Shown in pieces: positions 37,022 through 44,399 of a DNA stretch of 64,000 bases. The DNA is from Thiomicrorhabdus marina (GTDB lineage: Bacteria; Pseudomonadota; Gammaproteobacteria; Thiomicrospirales; Thiomicrospiraceae): the NCBI RefSeq assembly GCF_017571465.1, contig NZ_JAGETV010000007.1, positions 62,001-126,000 on the forward strand, in the 5' to 3' direction. Made by a program: the position numbers and the translations under genes. The notes beneath the pieces are model-generated. The model was not told the origin of the DNA and did no database searches. It was given only the letters and a program-made list of their open reading frames with translations. Each line of letters opens with the position of its first letter. Within the stretch, counting starts at the first letter, position 1.

Positions 37022-38197
37022 ATGCCTTTAACTGATGTTCAAGTTAAAAACCTAAAAGCCAAAGAAAACGCCTATAAGCAGTCAGATAAAGACGGGCTGT
37101 ATATTCATGTTTCAAAGACTGGTCATAAGTCATGGCGCAGGGATTACCGATTTAATGGTAAGCGTCAAACAATCACGATCGGGGTCTATCCAATCCTTTC
37201 ACTAAAAGAAGCCCGGCTGAAAAACAGTGAATTAACGGCTTTGTTGCATAACAAAGTTGATCCGAAGGAATCTAAGGAAAAAGCCAAGCCTAAGCCGACC
37301 TTTAAAGATGTTGCTCTTGAGTTTATGGATAAACAGCTAAAAGGCAAAAAGTGGACTCCGGGTACATTTGAGAAAAACTCGCAAAAGATGGAAAAGAATC
37401 TGTTTCCATTTGTTTCTAATAAGCCAATTGGCGATATTTCTCCCTTAGAGTTTTTGGAAGCTTTACAGCCAATGGAAGATCGGGGTGTTCATGCCACGGT
37501 GAAAAAGGTTAGAGGGATTGCAGTTCAAATTTTTGATTATGCAATTCTTAAAGGGCTATGCACTACAAATCCAGCGAGGGGGATTGCCAAAGCTTTAACT
37601 CCTCATAAAGAACATCATTACAAAACGTTAACGGACACCCGTGATATAGCTAAATTAATGCAAGCCATTAATGGATATAAAGGGGATTTCAAAACGGTGG
37701 TTCTATTGAAGTTAGCTCCATTAACGTTAACGAGACCAACAGAGCTGAGAAGTGCGAAGTGGGATGAGTTTAATTTTAGCGCGAAAGAGTGGCGAATTCC
37801 GGCAAGTAAGATGAAAAGCAGGAGAGAGCATATTGTTCCATTGTCAAAGCAGGCGTTAAAGCTTCTACAAGAGCTTCAACTGGTTTCAGGGCACCGAGAG
37901 TATCTTTTCTTTAGTAATACGGCTAAGACAGGGTTTCTAAGTGAAAATACAGCTTCTAAAGCTCTTCATAGTCTTGGATTCAAAGGAAAGATGACCGTTC
38001 ACGGTTTTAGGGGAATGACTTCTACTCGTTTAAACGAAATGGGCTGGCCTTCTGATGTGATTGAGCGTCAGTTGTCCCATTTAGAAGGTAATAAAACCCG
38101 GGCGGCTTATAACCATGCCGAGTACTTGGATCAACGTAGAGAGATGATGCAAGAGTGGGCTGATGAATTAGACAGAATAACAGCCAGGGAGGAATGA
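37022..38197 (+). CDS. int: P4-type tyrosine recombinase / integrase
   Basis: This 391-residue protein has an N-terminal DUF4102 arm-binding domain (MPLTDVQVKNLKAKE, DGLYIHV, ITIGVYPILSLKEAR), a SAM-like core-binding domain, and a C-terminal catalytic domain. Visible active-site residues are Arg in LTLTRPTELRSAKWDEF, His-x-x-Arg in VHGFRGMTSTRLNEMGWP, and Tyr in TRAAYNHAEYLDQR. It starts at ATG 37,022 after TTGGAG. It sits next to attL and faces inward, the P4 arrangement, and should integrate and excise the element at tRNA-Met. Transcription could be autoregulated through the arm sites just upstream. Confidence 0.95.
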   Translation: MPLTDVQVKNLKAKENAYKQSDKDGLYIHVSKTGHKSWRRDYRFNGKRQTITIGVYPILSLKEARLKNSELTALLHNKVDPKESKEKAKPKPTFKDVALEFMDKQLKGKKWTPGTFEKNSQKMEKNLFPFVSNKPIGDISPLEFLEALQPMEDRGVHATVKKVRGIAVQIFDYAILKGLCTTNPARGIAKALTPHKEHHYKTLTDTRDIAKLMQAINGYKGDFKTVVLLKLAPLTLTRPTELRSAKWDEFNFSAKEWRIPASKMKSRREHIVPLSKQALKLLQELQLVSGHREYLFFSNTAKTGFLSENTASKALHSLGFKGKMTVHGFRGMTSTRLNEMGWPSDVIERQLSHLEGNKTRAAYNHAEYLDQRREMMQEWADELDRITAREE

Positions 38198-38200
38198 TTT

Positions 38201-38806
38201 GTGTCAAAACGACGAATAAAAAATCTCGTTAAACAGAGCTTGGTTAATTCCGGTTTTGTTAAACAGCCCTTTGGAGAGTTTTCGAATTTCTTTCTGGACT
38301 CGATTATTTCTCAAAATGATTTTCAATACAGAGATTTAAGAGTGTTAGCGAATTTGAGTCGTGATGAAATGGCTAAGATAGCTGGCATTTCGCCTGAAAC
38401 TATTCGTCGATATGAAAATGATATGAGCTATCAAGCTAGAGTTCCGAAGTGGTATTACATTTTGCTTCGATTGGTTAATGGGGATCTGTCTTTTTATGGT
38501 GATAAATGGACAAACGCAAAGATTCAGAATCACGATCGAAAACTAAAAACCAGTTATTCACAAAAGGCAGTTGTTCCCATGGAAATGGTCTCAAGTTATA
38601 ACAGAGCGGCTTTAAATGCTCGTCATGAATTGCGGGAAGAGCAAGCAAAATCAAAACAGTTACAAGCAAAAGTCGAATTTTTGGAAAATGAGCTAACTCA
38701 ATCCAGAATTCAGAATGAACAGCTTTCGCAACGGGTAGCACAGTTGGAAAATAGAAAACGTCTAATAGATGAACGGAAGATTATTCCTCTGTTTTCTCAC
38801 CAGTAA
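38201..38806 (+). CDS. HTH protein with C-terminal coiled coil
   Basis: This 201-residue protein starts at GTG 38,201 with GGAGG 8 nt upstream, 3 bp after int. Residues about 45-75 (SRDEMAKIAGISPETIRRYEND) form an XRE/phage-type helix-turn-helix, followed by a Trp-rich stretch (VPKWYYILLRLVNGDLSFYGDKW) seen in small phage regulators. Residues about 130-190 are a heptad-rich coiled coil (ELREEQAKSKQLQAKVEFLENEL), suggesting dimers. It could be the element's regulator. Near-palindromic repeats with AACGTT cores lie right after its stop (38,811-38,872), a plausible target. Confidence 0.65.
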   Translation: MSKRRIKNLVKQSLVNSGFVKQPFGEFSNFFLDSIISQNDFQYRDLRVLANLSRDEMAKIAGISPETIRRYENDMSYQARVPKWYYILLRLVNGDLSFYGDKWTNAKIQNHDRKLKTSYSQKAVVPMEMVSSYNRAALNARHELREEQAKSKQLQAKVEFLENELTQSRIQNEQLSQRVAQLENRKRLIDERKIIPLFSHQ

Positions 38807-38810
38807 ATCC

Positions 38811-38872
38811 GTTAACGTAACGTTAAACGTTACGGAATTTGCTACCCGTTAACGTTTACGGGTTTAAAGCAA
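38811..38872. promoter_or_regulatory. Cluster of AACGTT palindromes, candidate operator
   Basis: The segment contains TAACGT-A-ACGTTA, flanked by CCGTTAACG and CGTTACGG, and an 18-bp near-palindrome, CCCGTTAACGTTTACGGG. It lies between the HTH gene and the small membrane-protein gene. It could be an operator for the HTH protein or a secondary iteron region. Confidence 0.5.
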
Positions 38873-38898
38873 GCGTAATGACTAAGTGTGAGGTAGGA

Positions 38899-39135
38899 AT
38901 GATATCAACTAAAGAAATCAATGAGCGCTTGGCTATGGTCTATTTAGGTTATGCAGGCACTTTTCAGCAGATGAATCATTCCTCTTATTTCTTGATCGGT
39001 CTGGTTGGTTTGTTTTATTTAATGAATTGTCCTTGGTTTGCCAAAGTTACGTTACGAATAGCAAGAAAACATATCAGTTCATTAGATTGGGCAAAGGTAG
39101 TTGTTCACTTGGAAAGCAATTCCTTTCAAGCATAA
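38899..39135 (+). CDS. Small predicted membrane protein
   Basis: This 78-residue protein starts at ATG 38,899, chosen because GAGG lies 5 nt upstream; the frame extends to 38,839 without a ribosome site. It has one hydrophobic segment (SSYFLIGLVGLFYLMNCPWF, about residues 27-46) with a basic tail after it. No family is recognised. It lies just downstream of the palindrome cluster, so it may be controlled by it. Confidence 0.5.
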   Translation: MISTKEINERLAMVYLGYAGTFQQMNHSSYFLIGLVGLFYLMNCPWFAKVTLRIARKHISSLDWAKVVVHLESNSFQA

Positions 39136-39249
39136 TCTTTATCTAAAAGTTTCAGTGAGCAGAAAGTGCAATATTTCTTTTGAAAGGGATACATCCTATT
39201 TTTTTAGGGTGTTAAGCTATTTTCAAATTTTTGAAATTGAAGGTACTTG

Positions 39250-40020
39250 ATGGCGATCCCAATTCTTGATGAATACTTATTGTCCCAATTTTTAGAGATG
39301 GAATGCTTGGGCGAATTTTCTGAAACCTCTGTTCATACCTTGAATCAATTGATAAGAAAATATGACTTAAAGCTTTTTATCAGGCTTAAATCTGGCGAAA
39401 ACTCTTTTTGTTTTAATCGAGAAGGGGATTCAAAAGAGCTTTTTAGCATGAAGAGTAATAGCGTTTTTATAAAAAAACTTCAATTCAGTAAGCCTGTTTT
39501 TTCAAAGCCAAGGGTGAGTATAAGCTTGGTCGAGCACCACTCAAAAATTGATGGTTCAAGAAAATTGTTATTTCCTTTTAGGTGGGTAACTATCCCTGGG
39601 TTTGATGCCGAAACTCAGAAACGTAAGGATACTAAGCACTTCGGCCGGTTTTCTATTTCTAGATTCCCTTCTGAGATTTTCATCACGAGTGCGGATTATC
39701 AAAGTTATAAAGAGTGCTTAGATAATCATAGTTCTAAAGCAATTGAAGTAACAAAAAGGGCTAAGGTGCCGGTTCAGGTTCGCAGGCTAGAAAAATTAGA
39801 AGACTATTTGGTGTTGCTTGGCTTGGATTTGAATGATGCCCCTTTTTCCAAAAGTCAGCATGGCTTTGAAGGTCGTGAGCAAGCTTGGCGAGTTTTAGAT
39901 GAGTTTTATCATGAAGATAAGCTATTTCCTCCTTCAAGTGAAAAAACAATAGGTGGATTTTTTGATAATCAGAATTTAGTTCATTTCAAGGCTAATAAAG
40001 GGAAGCTTAAGAAAAATTAG
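39250..40020 (+). CDS. Hypothetical protein of the satellite
   Basis: This 256-residue soluble protein starts at ATG 39,250 (an in-frame TTG precedes it) with AAGG upstream. The N-terminal half is mixed and rich in Phe and Lys. The C-terminal quarter (LEKLEDYLVLLGLDLNDAPFSKS, GREQAWRVLDEFYHEDKLFPPSSEKTIGGFF) looks like a small helical domain, which may be DNA-associated. I do not recognise the family. It ends at a strong terminator, so it belongs to the int-side transcription unit. Its composition is like the rest of the element. Confidence 0.6.
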   Translation: MAIPILDEYLLSQFLEMECLGEFSETSVHTLNQLIRKYDLKLFIRLKSGENSFCFNREGDSKELFSMKSNSVFIKKLQFSKPVFSKPRVSISLVEHHSKIDGSRKLLFPFRWVTIPGFDAETQKRKDTKHFGRFSISRFPSEIFITSADYQSYKECLDNHSSKAIEVTKRAKVPVQVRRLEKLEDYLVLLGLDLNDAPFSKSQHGFEGREQAWRVLDEFYHEDKLFPPSSEKTIGGFFDNQNLVHFKANKGKLKKN

Positions 40021-40032
40021 AGCTTTTCTGAT

Positions 40033-40072
40033 AAAACCCTATTTCTTCGTAAAAGCGAAAAAATAGGGTTTT
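40033..40072. terminator. Intrinsic terminator inside the element
   Basis: AAAACCCTATTT and AAATAGGGTTTT form a 12-bp stem, extended by a CTTCG/CGAAA inner part, with T and A runs on both sides, so it may work in both directions. Confidence 0.8.
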
Positions 40073-40101
40073 GTTTCCAGCCATTACAAACAGCCTATTT
40101 C

Positions 40102-40131
40102 AAATACCTAAACACCGTTTTTTAGGTATTT
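40102..40131 (+). other. Hairpin upstream of alpA
   Basis: An 11-bp stem, AAATACCTAAA and TTTAGGTATTT, with an 8-nt loop is followed by a pyrimidine tract. It is either a second terminator or an operator; it lies 107 bp before alpA in a spacer with no gene. Confidence 0.5.
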
Positions 40132-40238
40132 CTCTCTTTTTTCTGGGTATGTTCTTACCCTTTCTCAATCCGTCTAATGACCTCCAAGCAAGGCTCGTAA
40201 CGTCTTGTTTTTTGTAATTCAAAAAAGAGAGGTCAGAA

Positions 40239-40436
40239 ATGATTTTAAAAGTGAATCAAGTTGCAAAGAGATGTGGTTTAAGCCGCGCGACGATCTATAA
40301 GAAAGCCAAAGAAGGTACTTTTCCTAAACAAATCAAACTATCAGAGCGTTCTAGCGGTTGGCTTGAAGAAGAAATCAACGAATGGATTGAAAAGCGTGTT
40401 CAAGAGAGGGAAATCTCTTTGGAGGTGGTGTCATGA
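40239..40436 (+). CDS. alpA: AlpA-family transcriptional regulator
   Basis: This 65-residue MerR-like winged helix protein has LKVNQVAKRCGLSRATIYKKAKEGTFPKQIKL, then SGWLEEEINEWI, the AlpA/Cox-like signature. In P4 and related islands such proteins activate or repress integrase and direct excision. An AGAGAGG-type site precedes it. Its stop overlaps the next start (ATGA), which begins the replication operon. Confidence 0.9.
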   Translation: MILKVNQVAKRCGLSRATIYKKAKEGTFPKQIKLSERSSGWLEEEINEWIEKRVQEREISLEVVS

Positions 40437-40819
40437 TGAAAAAGAAAACCACCATGGGCGATGGTGGCTCTCACGTAGCGGCAATCAAAAGAGCCTTCAT
40501 CGAAAAAAAAGCACTTTTTTATTCCGGAAATCATCATAGCAAAGCTGATGCTAACTTAGCAAAGTTAAAACAAAGTTTTGATGCGATGGGGTACCTGTCA
40601 CCTGAATCACTATCTACCGAGCATTGGGCTGCTTTAATACCTAAATCCAACCCGGATTTATTCCCTCATTTGAGGGTTTATATCTCTTCTGATTTTCAGT
40701 CAATGCACTTTTTGAATGTAGAAACCGGTGCATTGGGTTTCTATTCGTTTAATGGATGCAAGCCGGATTATTCTGATGATTCAATTTTTGAAAAATTAGG
40801 TTTTGGAGGTGTGGCATGA
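40433..40819 (+). CDS. Hypothetical protein between alpA and the leader gene
   Basis: This 128-residue protein is translationally coupled to alpA (ATGA overlap; GGAGG upstream). It is mixed alpha/beta, with HHSKADANLAKLKQSFDAMGYLSPESLS and VYISSDFQSMHFLNVETGALGFYSFNG. No family is recognised. Its stop overlaps the start of the next frame by 4 bp, so it is part of a tightly packed replication operon. A role in replication control is possible but unsupported. Confidence 0.6.
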   Translation: MMKKKTTMGDGGSHVAAIKRAFIEKKALFYSGNHHSKADANLAKLKQSFDAMGYLSPESLSTEHWAALIPKSNPDLFPHLRVYISSDFQSMHFLNVETGALGFYSFNGCKPDYSDDSIFEKLGFGGVA

Positions 40820-41469
40820 GTAGCCAAAAGATGATGTTCGCACCGTCAATCAATGGAAAAATCATTTTCAATGGATTTAAACGTGCTTATAATGGCTACG
40901 AGTTTGCAAATTCAAACTCCGGTTTTAGCAGGCCGTTTTATCAAGGCGTAGAAATAGCGCCGTCATTGTCTTATGATCTTGGCGTTTTTTTATGTCCATT
41001 CTATTGTGGTGCCCGGAAGTTGGGAGGACTTTTGTCCTGCCGTTCCCTTGGTAGCGGTCTGCTAACCCGACTTTCGGTCGCCTCCATGTTTTTAGCAGGA
41101 CAGGAAGTGACTCCTAAAATACCAAGGAGAACACTCATGGATAACTGTATCCAGAATTTGCCGTATCCGGTAAATACTCACCAAAAACAAATTCTTAATA
41201 AGCTTTTAGGGCGTAAGCGTTTCAATCGAGATGTTTTGCTTGAACTCAAAAAGCATCAATTCATTACTGAAATCAAAGCAAGAGCTGTGAACGTTGGTTG
41301 GGTTGTCGATCTGTTAACGATAGATCAGCAAGTTTCAACGTTGAAAACGCTTGATGGTTCCAAAGATAAGATTTTCAAATCTCTCGATACCGTTAACGAG
41401 TTTTTGATTGAACTTGGTTGTTTTGGCTTTGTGGTTACTTTCGAAAATAAGGAGGTGACTCATGGCTGA
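40816..41469 (+). CDS. Leader-spanning frame with internal start; hypothetical satellite protein
   Basis: The frame has 217 codons, but the last 110, from ATG 41,137, have their own strong AAGGAG site 7 nt upstream. They form a compact soluble protein (MDNCIQNLPYPVNTHQKQ, KHQFITEIKARAVNVGWVVDLL). The first 107 codons cross a structured RNA region (41,033-41,129) and are rich in Ser, Gly, Leu and Cys, like a leader peptide. Either one long protein or two nested products could be made. P4-like elements often have an ash/icd-like leader frame overlapping their immunity RNA here; similarity to that family is not established. The stop overlaps the primase start. Confidence 0.55.
   Translation: MSSQKMMFAPSINGKIIFNGFKRAYNGYEFANSNSGFSRPFYQGVEIAPSLSYDLGVFLCPFYCGARKLGGLLSCRSLGSGLLTRLSVASMFLAGQEVTPKIPRRTLMDNCIQNLPYPVNTHQKQILNKLLGRKRFNRDVLLELKKHQFITEIKARAVNVGWVVDLLTIDQQVSTLKTLDGSKDKIFKSLDTVNEFLIELGCFGFVVTFENKEVTHG
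41033..41129 (+). ncRNA. Leader with mutually exclusive hairpins (P4-like immunity/attenuator candidate)
   Basis: TGTCCTGC (41,033-41,040) can pair with GCAGGACA (41,095-41,102), while CTGCTAA (41,059-41,065) can pair with the overlapping TTAGCAG (41,092-41,098). CCTTGGTA (41,046-41,053) can pair with TACCAAGG (41,120-41,127), which covers part of the AAGGAG ribosome site of the 41,137 gene. A small CGAC/GTCG hairpin sits in the middle. These pairings compete, as in attenuators and P4 CI-type RNA control. Confidence 0.45.
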
Positions 41470-42406
41470 GAGAATTAGTTTGCAAGAATTTGCATCATTA
41501 AACGGGTATTCATTGCCGGCACATTTACCGGTAGAGAAGTGGGTTCGAATTCCAGCAAAAGGAAAAACGCATCCGAACAAATCTGCTTCGATTCGAGTTT
41601 TTTCCGATGGAAATGCCTTAATCAAAGATTTTACTACCGGTGAAGATTTGGTTTATTTTCCGGAAAACTCCCGTAAATCACCGGAAGAAATTGCACGAAT
41701 TAAAAAAGAGCAGGCTAAGCAAAAAGCCAAAGAAGTGCAGAATTACCGAAAAGAGGTTTTGCGATCGGCCGGTAATGCCGAAGTTCTGTTTGAACTAAGT
41801 TCGGAAAATGTTCCGGCAAATTATCCCTATCTTTTGCGAAAAGGGATTCAACCTAATGGGGTTCGGTTTTTCTCTGGAAAAACACCGGTACCGCCGGAGT
41901 TAGCAAAGCTAATTCATCATTTGAAAAGACAAGATTGTTTGATGATTCCTCGGTACAGTTCCGAAAGTTTTCTAGAAGGAAAAATTCAAACAGTTGAGTT
42001 TATTAAGCCAAATGGCGGAAAGTTTCCTCCACTGCAAAGTAAGCCTAAAGGTTCCTATTTCATTATTCCGGGAAATGCCGGGCAGATCGTTACCTGTGAG
42101 GGATTTGCTACTGGAGCAACCTTAAAAGAACGTTACGTTAATGATGCCATGGTGGTGGTTGCGTTTAATGCCGGAAATTTGCTACCGGTTTCCCGGTATT
42201 TCCGAGAAAAGTTTCCAAGCAGTGAAATGATAATTGCCGGAGATAATGACTTTAAGAACCCGGTAAATACCGGAAGAGATAAAGCTATTGCTACCGCGAG
42301 ACTTGTTAATGCCTCTTATTCAATACCGGAGTTTTCCGAAGGTGAGTCCGGTTCTGATTGGAATGACCGCTTCCTTTTAGATTGCAAGGGAGGTCAGTCA
42401 TGTTAG
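41462..42406 (+). CDS. Toprim-domain primase
   Basis: This 314-residue protein is a phage/plasmid-type primase. An N-terminal region (about 1-90) resembles the SSB/DUF-type lead domain without zinc cysteines. A charged helix follows (IARIKKEQAKQKAKEVQNYRKE). The Toprim domain has the catalytic Glu in IVTCEGFATGATLKE, Asp-x-Asp in IIAGDNDF, and GSDWNDR at the end. It probably makes primers for element replication. A perfect AAGGAGGT precedes ATG 41,462. It overlaps the helicase frame; in P4 the primase and helicase are fused as alpha, but here they are two genes. Confidence 0.88.
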   Translation: MAERISLQEFASLNGYSLPAHLPVEKWVRIPAKGKTHPNKSASIRVFSDGNALIKDFTTGEDLVYFPENSRKSPEEIARIKKEQAKQKAKEVQNYRKEVLRSAGNAEVLFELSSENVPANYPYLLRKGIQPNGVRFFSGKTPVPPELAKLIHHLKRQDCLMIPRYSSESFLEGKIQTVEFIKPNGGKFPPLQSKPKGSYFIIPGNAGQIVTCEGFATGATLKERYVNDAMVVVAFNAGNLLPVSRYFREKFPSSEMIIAGDNDFKNPVNTGRDKAIATARLVNASYSIPEFSEGESGSDWNDRFLLDCKGGQSC

Positions 42407-44175
42407 ATCAAGTAAAAGCACCGGAAGACCAAAACGAGTTTGAAAAAGCGAAGGAAAAGCCGACTCAGTTGCCTTATGGATTTTCACTGGAAAAGGATGG
42501 GGTTTATTACGAGGATCCAAATGATGAAAAAGAAAGTCGAGTTTGGATCTGTGGTGCCTTGGAAGTAATTTCTTATCAAAGTGATGTTGATTCAAAAAAC
42601 TGGGGTATTCAGCTTAAATTTACCAATGATGACGGCCATACACATTTTTGGTCTATGCCGAAAAGTATGCTTAGTGGTAATGGTGAAAAATACCGAGAGC
42701 AGCTATTGAACATGGGGCTTAATATTTCCCACACTTCAAAAGGCCGAAACCTTCTAAGCCAGTACCTAAACAACTGTAAACCCTCAAAGCGAGCAACAAG
42801 CGTAGAGAAGGTTGGCTGGTATAAAGATGTTTACGTTCTTCCCGGTAAGACGTTTGGTAAATTGCCGGAAAATGAGTCGGTAATTTATCAGAGTACGAGC
42901 AGTTCAAATCTAGGGTTTGTGAATCATGGTAACTTGATTCATTGGAATGCTCAAATAGGTAAGTACGCTGTCGGAAATTCTCGGTTAATCTTTGCCGTAT
43001 CTTTGGCATTAGCCGGTACTTTGATGCGAGATTTAAATGTTACTGGAGGTGGCTTTCATGTGGTTGGCGGTTCTTCAATTGGTAAGAGCACCATTAACCA
43101 TGTTGCGGTAAGTGTTTGGGGTGATCGAAGTCGTTTTAAAACGTGGCGAACGACTGACAATGCCTTAGAAGAAGTGGCCTTGGTTCATAACGATAATACA
43201 TTAATCCTTGATGAAATAGGGGAAGCTGACCGCCTGAAAATGGATAACACTGTTTATATGTTGGCTAATGGTCAGGGGAAAGAAAGAAGTAATAAAGGTT
43301 TTGAGAATCGGGAAACCAAAACATGGAGACTCTTGTTTTTGTCGAATGGGGAAATTGATCTTCGTTCAATGATGCAAAGTATCGGGAAAAGTCCGAAAGA
43401 TGGCCAGACTCTTCGTATTGCCAATATTCCGGCTGATACAGGGAAATTCGGGGTGTTTGAAAATCTGCATGAATTTTCTAATGGTAGTCAGTTGGCAGAT
43501 CATTTAAAGGAAAAGGCGGAATATCATCATGGTTCGTTAGGAATGGAATTTATTGAGAAATATATAGAAAACCATTCTCGAAATAAGGAACAGGCAAAAT
43601 TCTTTTATGACGAATTCAGAAATAGAATTGAAATTGGGAGTGATAGTCAGGTATCTAGGGTACTCTCCCGGTTTGCTCTTGTTGCTGCGGCCGGTGAGTT
43701 GGCTTACGAACTCGGCTTAGTTTCTTGGGAGCCAGATGATGCCATGAAGGCAATTTCAGAGTGCTTTAAGGCATGGCTGGAGGATAGAGGTTCCGGCAAT
43801 ACCGAAGCTGAAGAAGCCCTGAATCTGGTTAAGAGCTTTATTGAACGTAATGAGGAAGGGAGGTTTGAAGCTTTGCAAACGAATGCTCAGCCGCTATCAG
43901 GGAAACCGGCCTTTGTTGCTAATGTTATTCGGGATCGTGCCGGCTTTAAACATCATGAGAACCGGCAGGATGTTTATTACATTTATCCTGAAACGTTTAA
44001 GAATGAGGTCTGTAAAGGAATTAGCTACAAGATGGCTTTATCAGAGTTGCAAGAGAAAGGCTTCTTGAAGCATGATGCAGATCGTTTTGATTGCAAGCTT
44101 CCGTCGAATACGACGAAAAAGCGTCCGAGAATGTATGCAATTTTAGGGGAGCTGCTAGGTGAAACAGATGACTGA
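42400..44175 (+). CDS. DUF927-type replicative helicase
   Basis: This 591-residue protein starts at ATG 42,400, with GGGAGG 6 nt upstream; it overlaps the primase end by 7 bp. The N-terminus matches DUF927 (PYGFSLEKDGVYY, VWICGALEVISY). A P-loop GGSSIGKST and Walker B TLILDEIGE follow, then the arginine-finger region SKSPKDGQTLRI. The C-terminal part has a winged-helix-like end. DUF927 proteins are superfamily III-like ATPases paired with Toprim primases in mobile elements. It should unwind the origin, and a candidate origin begins 25 bp after its stop. Confidence 0.88.
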   Translation: MLDQVKAPEDQNEFEKAKEKPTQLPYGFSLEKDGVYYEDPNDEKESRVWICGALEVISYQSDVDSKNWGIQLKFTNDDGHTHFWSMPKSMLSGNGEKYREQLLNMGLNISHTSKGRNLLSQYLNNCKPSKRATSVEKVGWYKDVYVLPGKTFGKLPENESVIYQSTSSSNLGFVNHGNLIHWNAQIGKYAVGNSRLIFAVSLALAGTLMRDLNVTGGGFHVVGGSSIGKSTINHVAVSVWGDRSRFKTWRTTDNALEEVALVHNDNTLILDEIGEADRLKMDNTVYMLANGQGKERSNKGFENRETKTWRLLFLSNGEIDLRSMMQSIGKSPKDGQTLRIANIPADTGKFGVFENLHEFSNGSQLADHLKEKAEYHHGSLGMEFIEKYIENHSRNKEQAKFFYDEFRNRIEIGSDSQVSRVLSRFALVAAAGELAYELGLVSWEPDDAMKAISECFKAWLEDRGSGNTEAEEALNLVKSFIERNEEGRFEALQTNAQPLSGKPAFVANVIRDRAGFKHHENRQDVYYIYPETFKNEVCKGISYKMALSELQEKGFLKHDADRFDCKLPSNTTKKRPRMYAILGELLGETDD

Positions 44176-44200
44176 TTTTTTATTTTTTGTGATAAATACT

Positions 44201-44390
44201 TGGGGCAGGTGGGGCAACTGGGGCAAGCCCATAACCATGCGGGTTTGAGCCATGTTTTACCGTGGGGCAGAACTGGGGCAGGCTTGGGGCAAGTGGGGCA
44301 GCTGCCCCAACTGCCCCAACTCTGCCCCAAATGTTTGGGCAGCCGAAACCCTTATAAACACTGACCTGCCCTGCTTGCCCCATCTGCCCA
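44201..44390. repeat. TGGGGCA iteron cluster, candidate replication origin
   Basis: Seven direct copies of TGGGGCA start at 44,201, 44,210, 44,219, 44,263, 44,274, 44,285 and 44,294. Four inverted copies (TGCCCCA) start at 44,303, 44,312, 44,323 and 44,376, with several partial ones nearby. Spacing within groups is 9 or 11 bp, close to one helical turn. A T-rich stretch (44,172-44,200) borders the array, as an unwinding element would. It lies immediately downstream of the primase/helicase genes, where P4-like origins can lie. Confidence 0.75.
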
Positions 44391-44399
44391 AATAGATCA

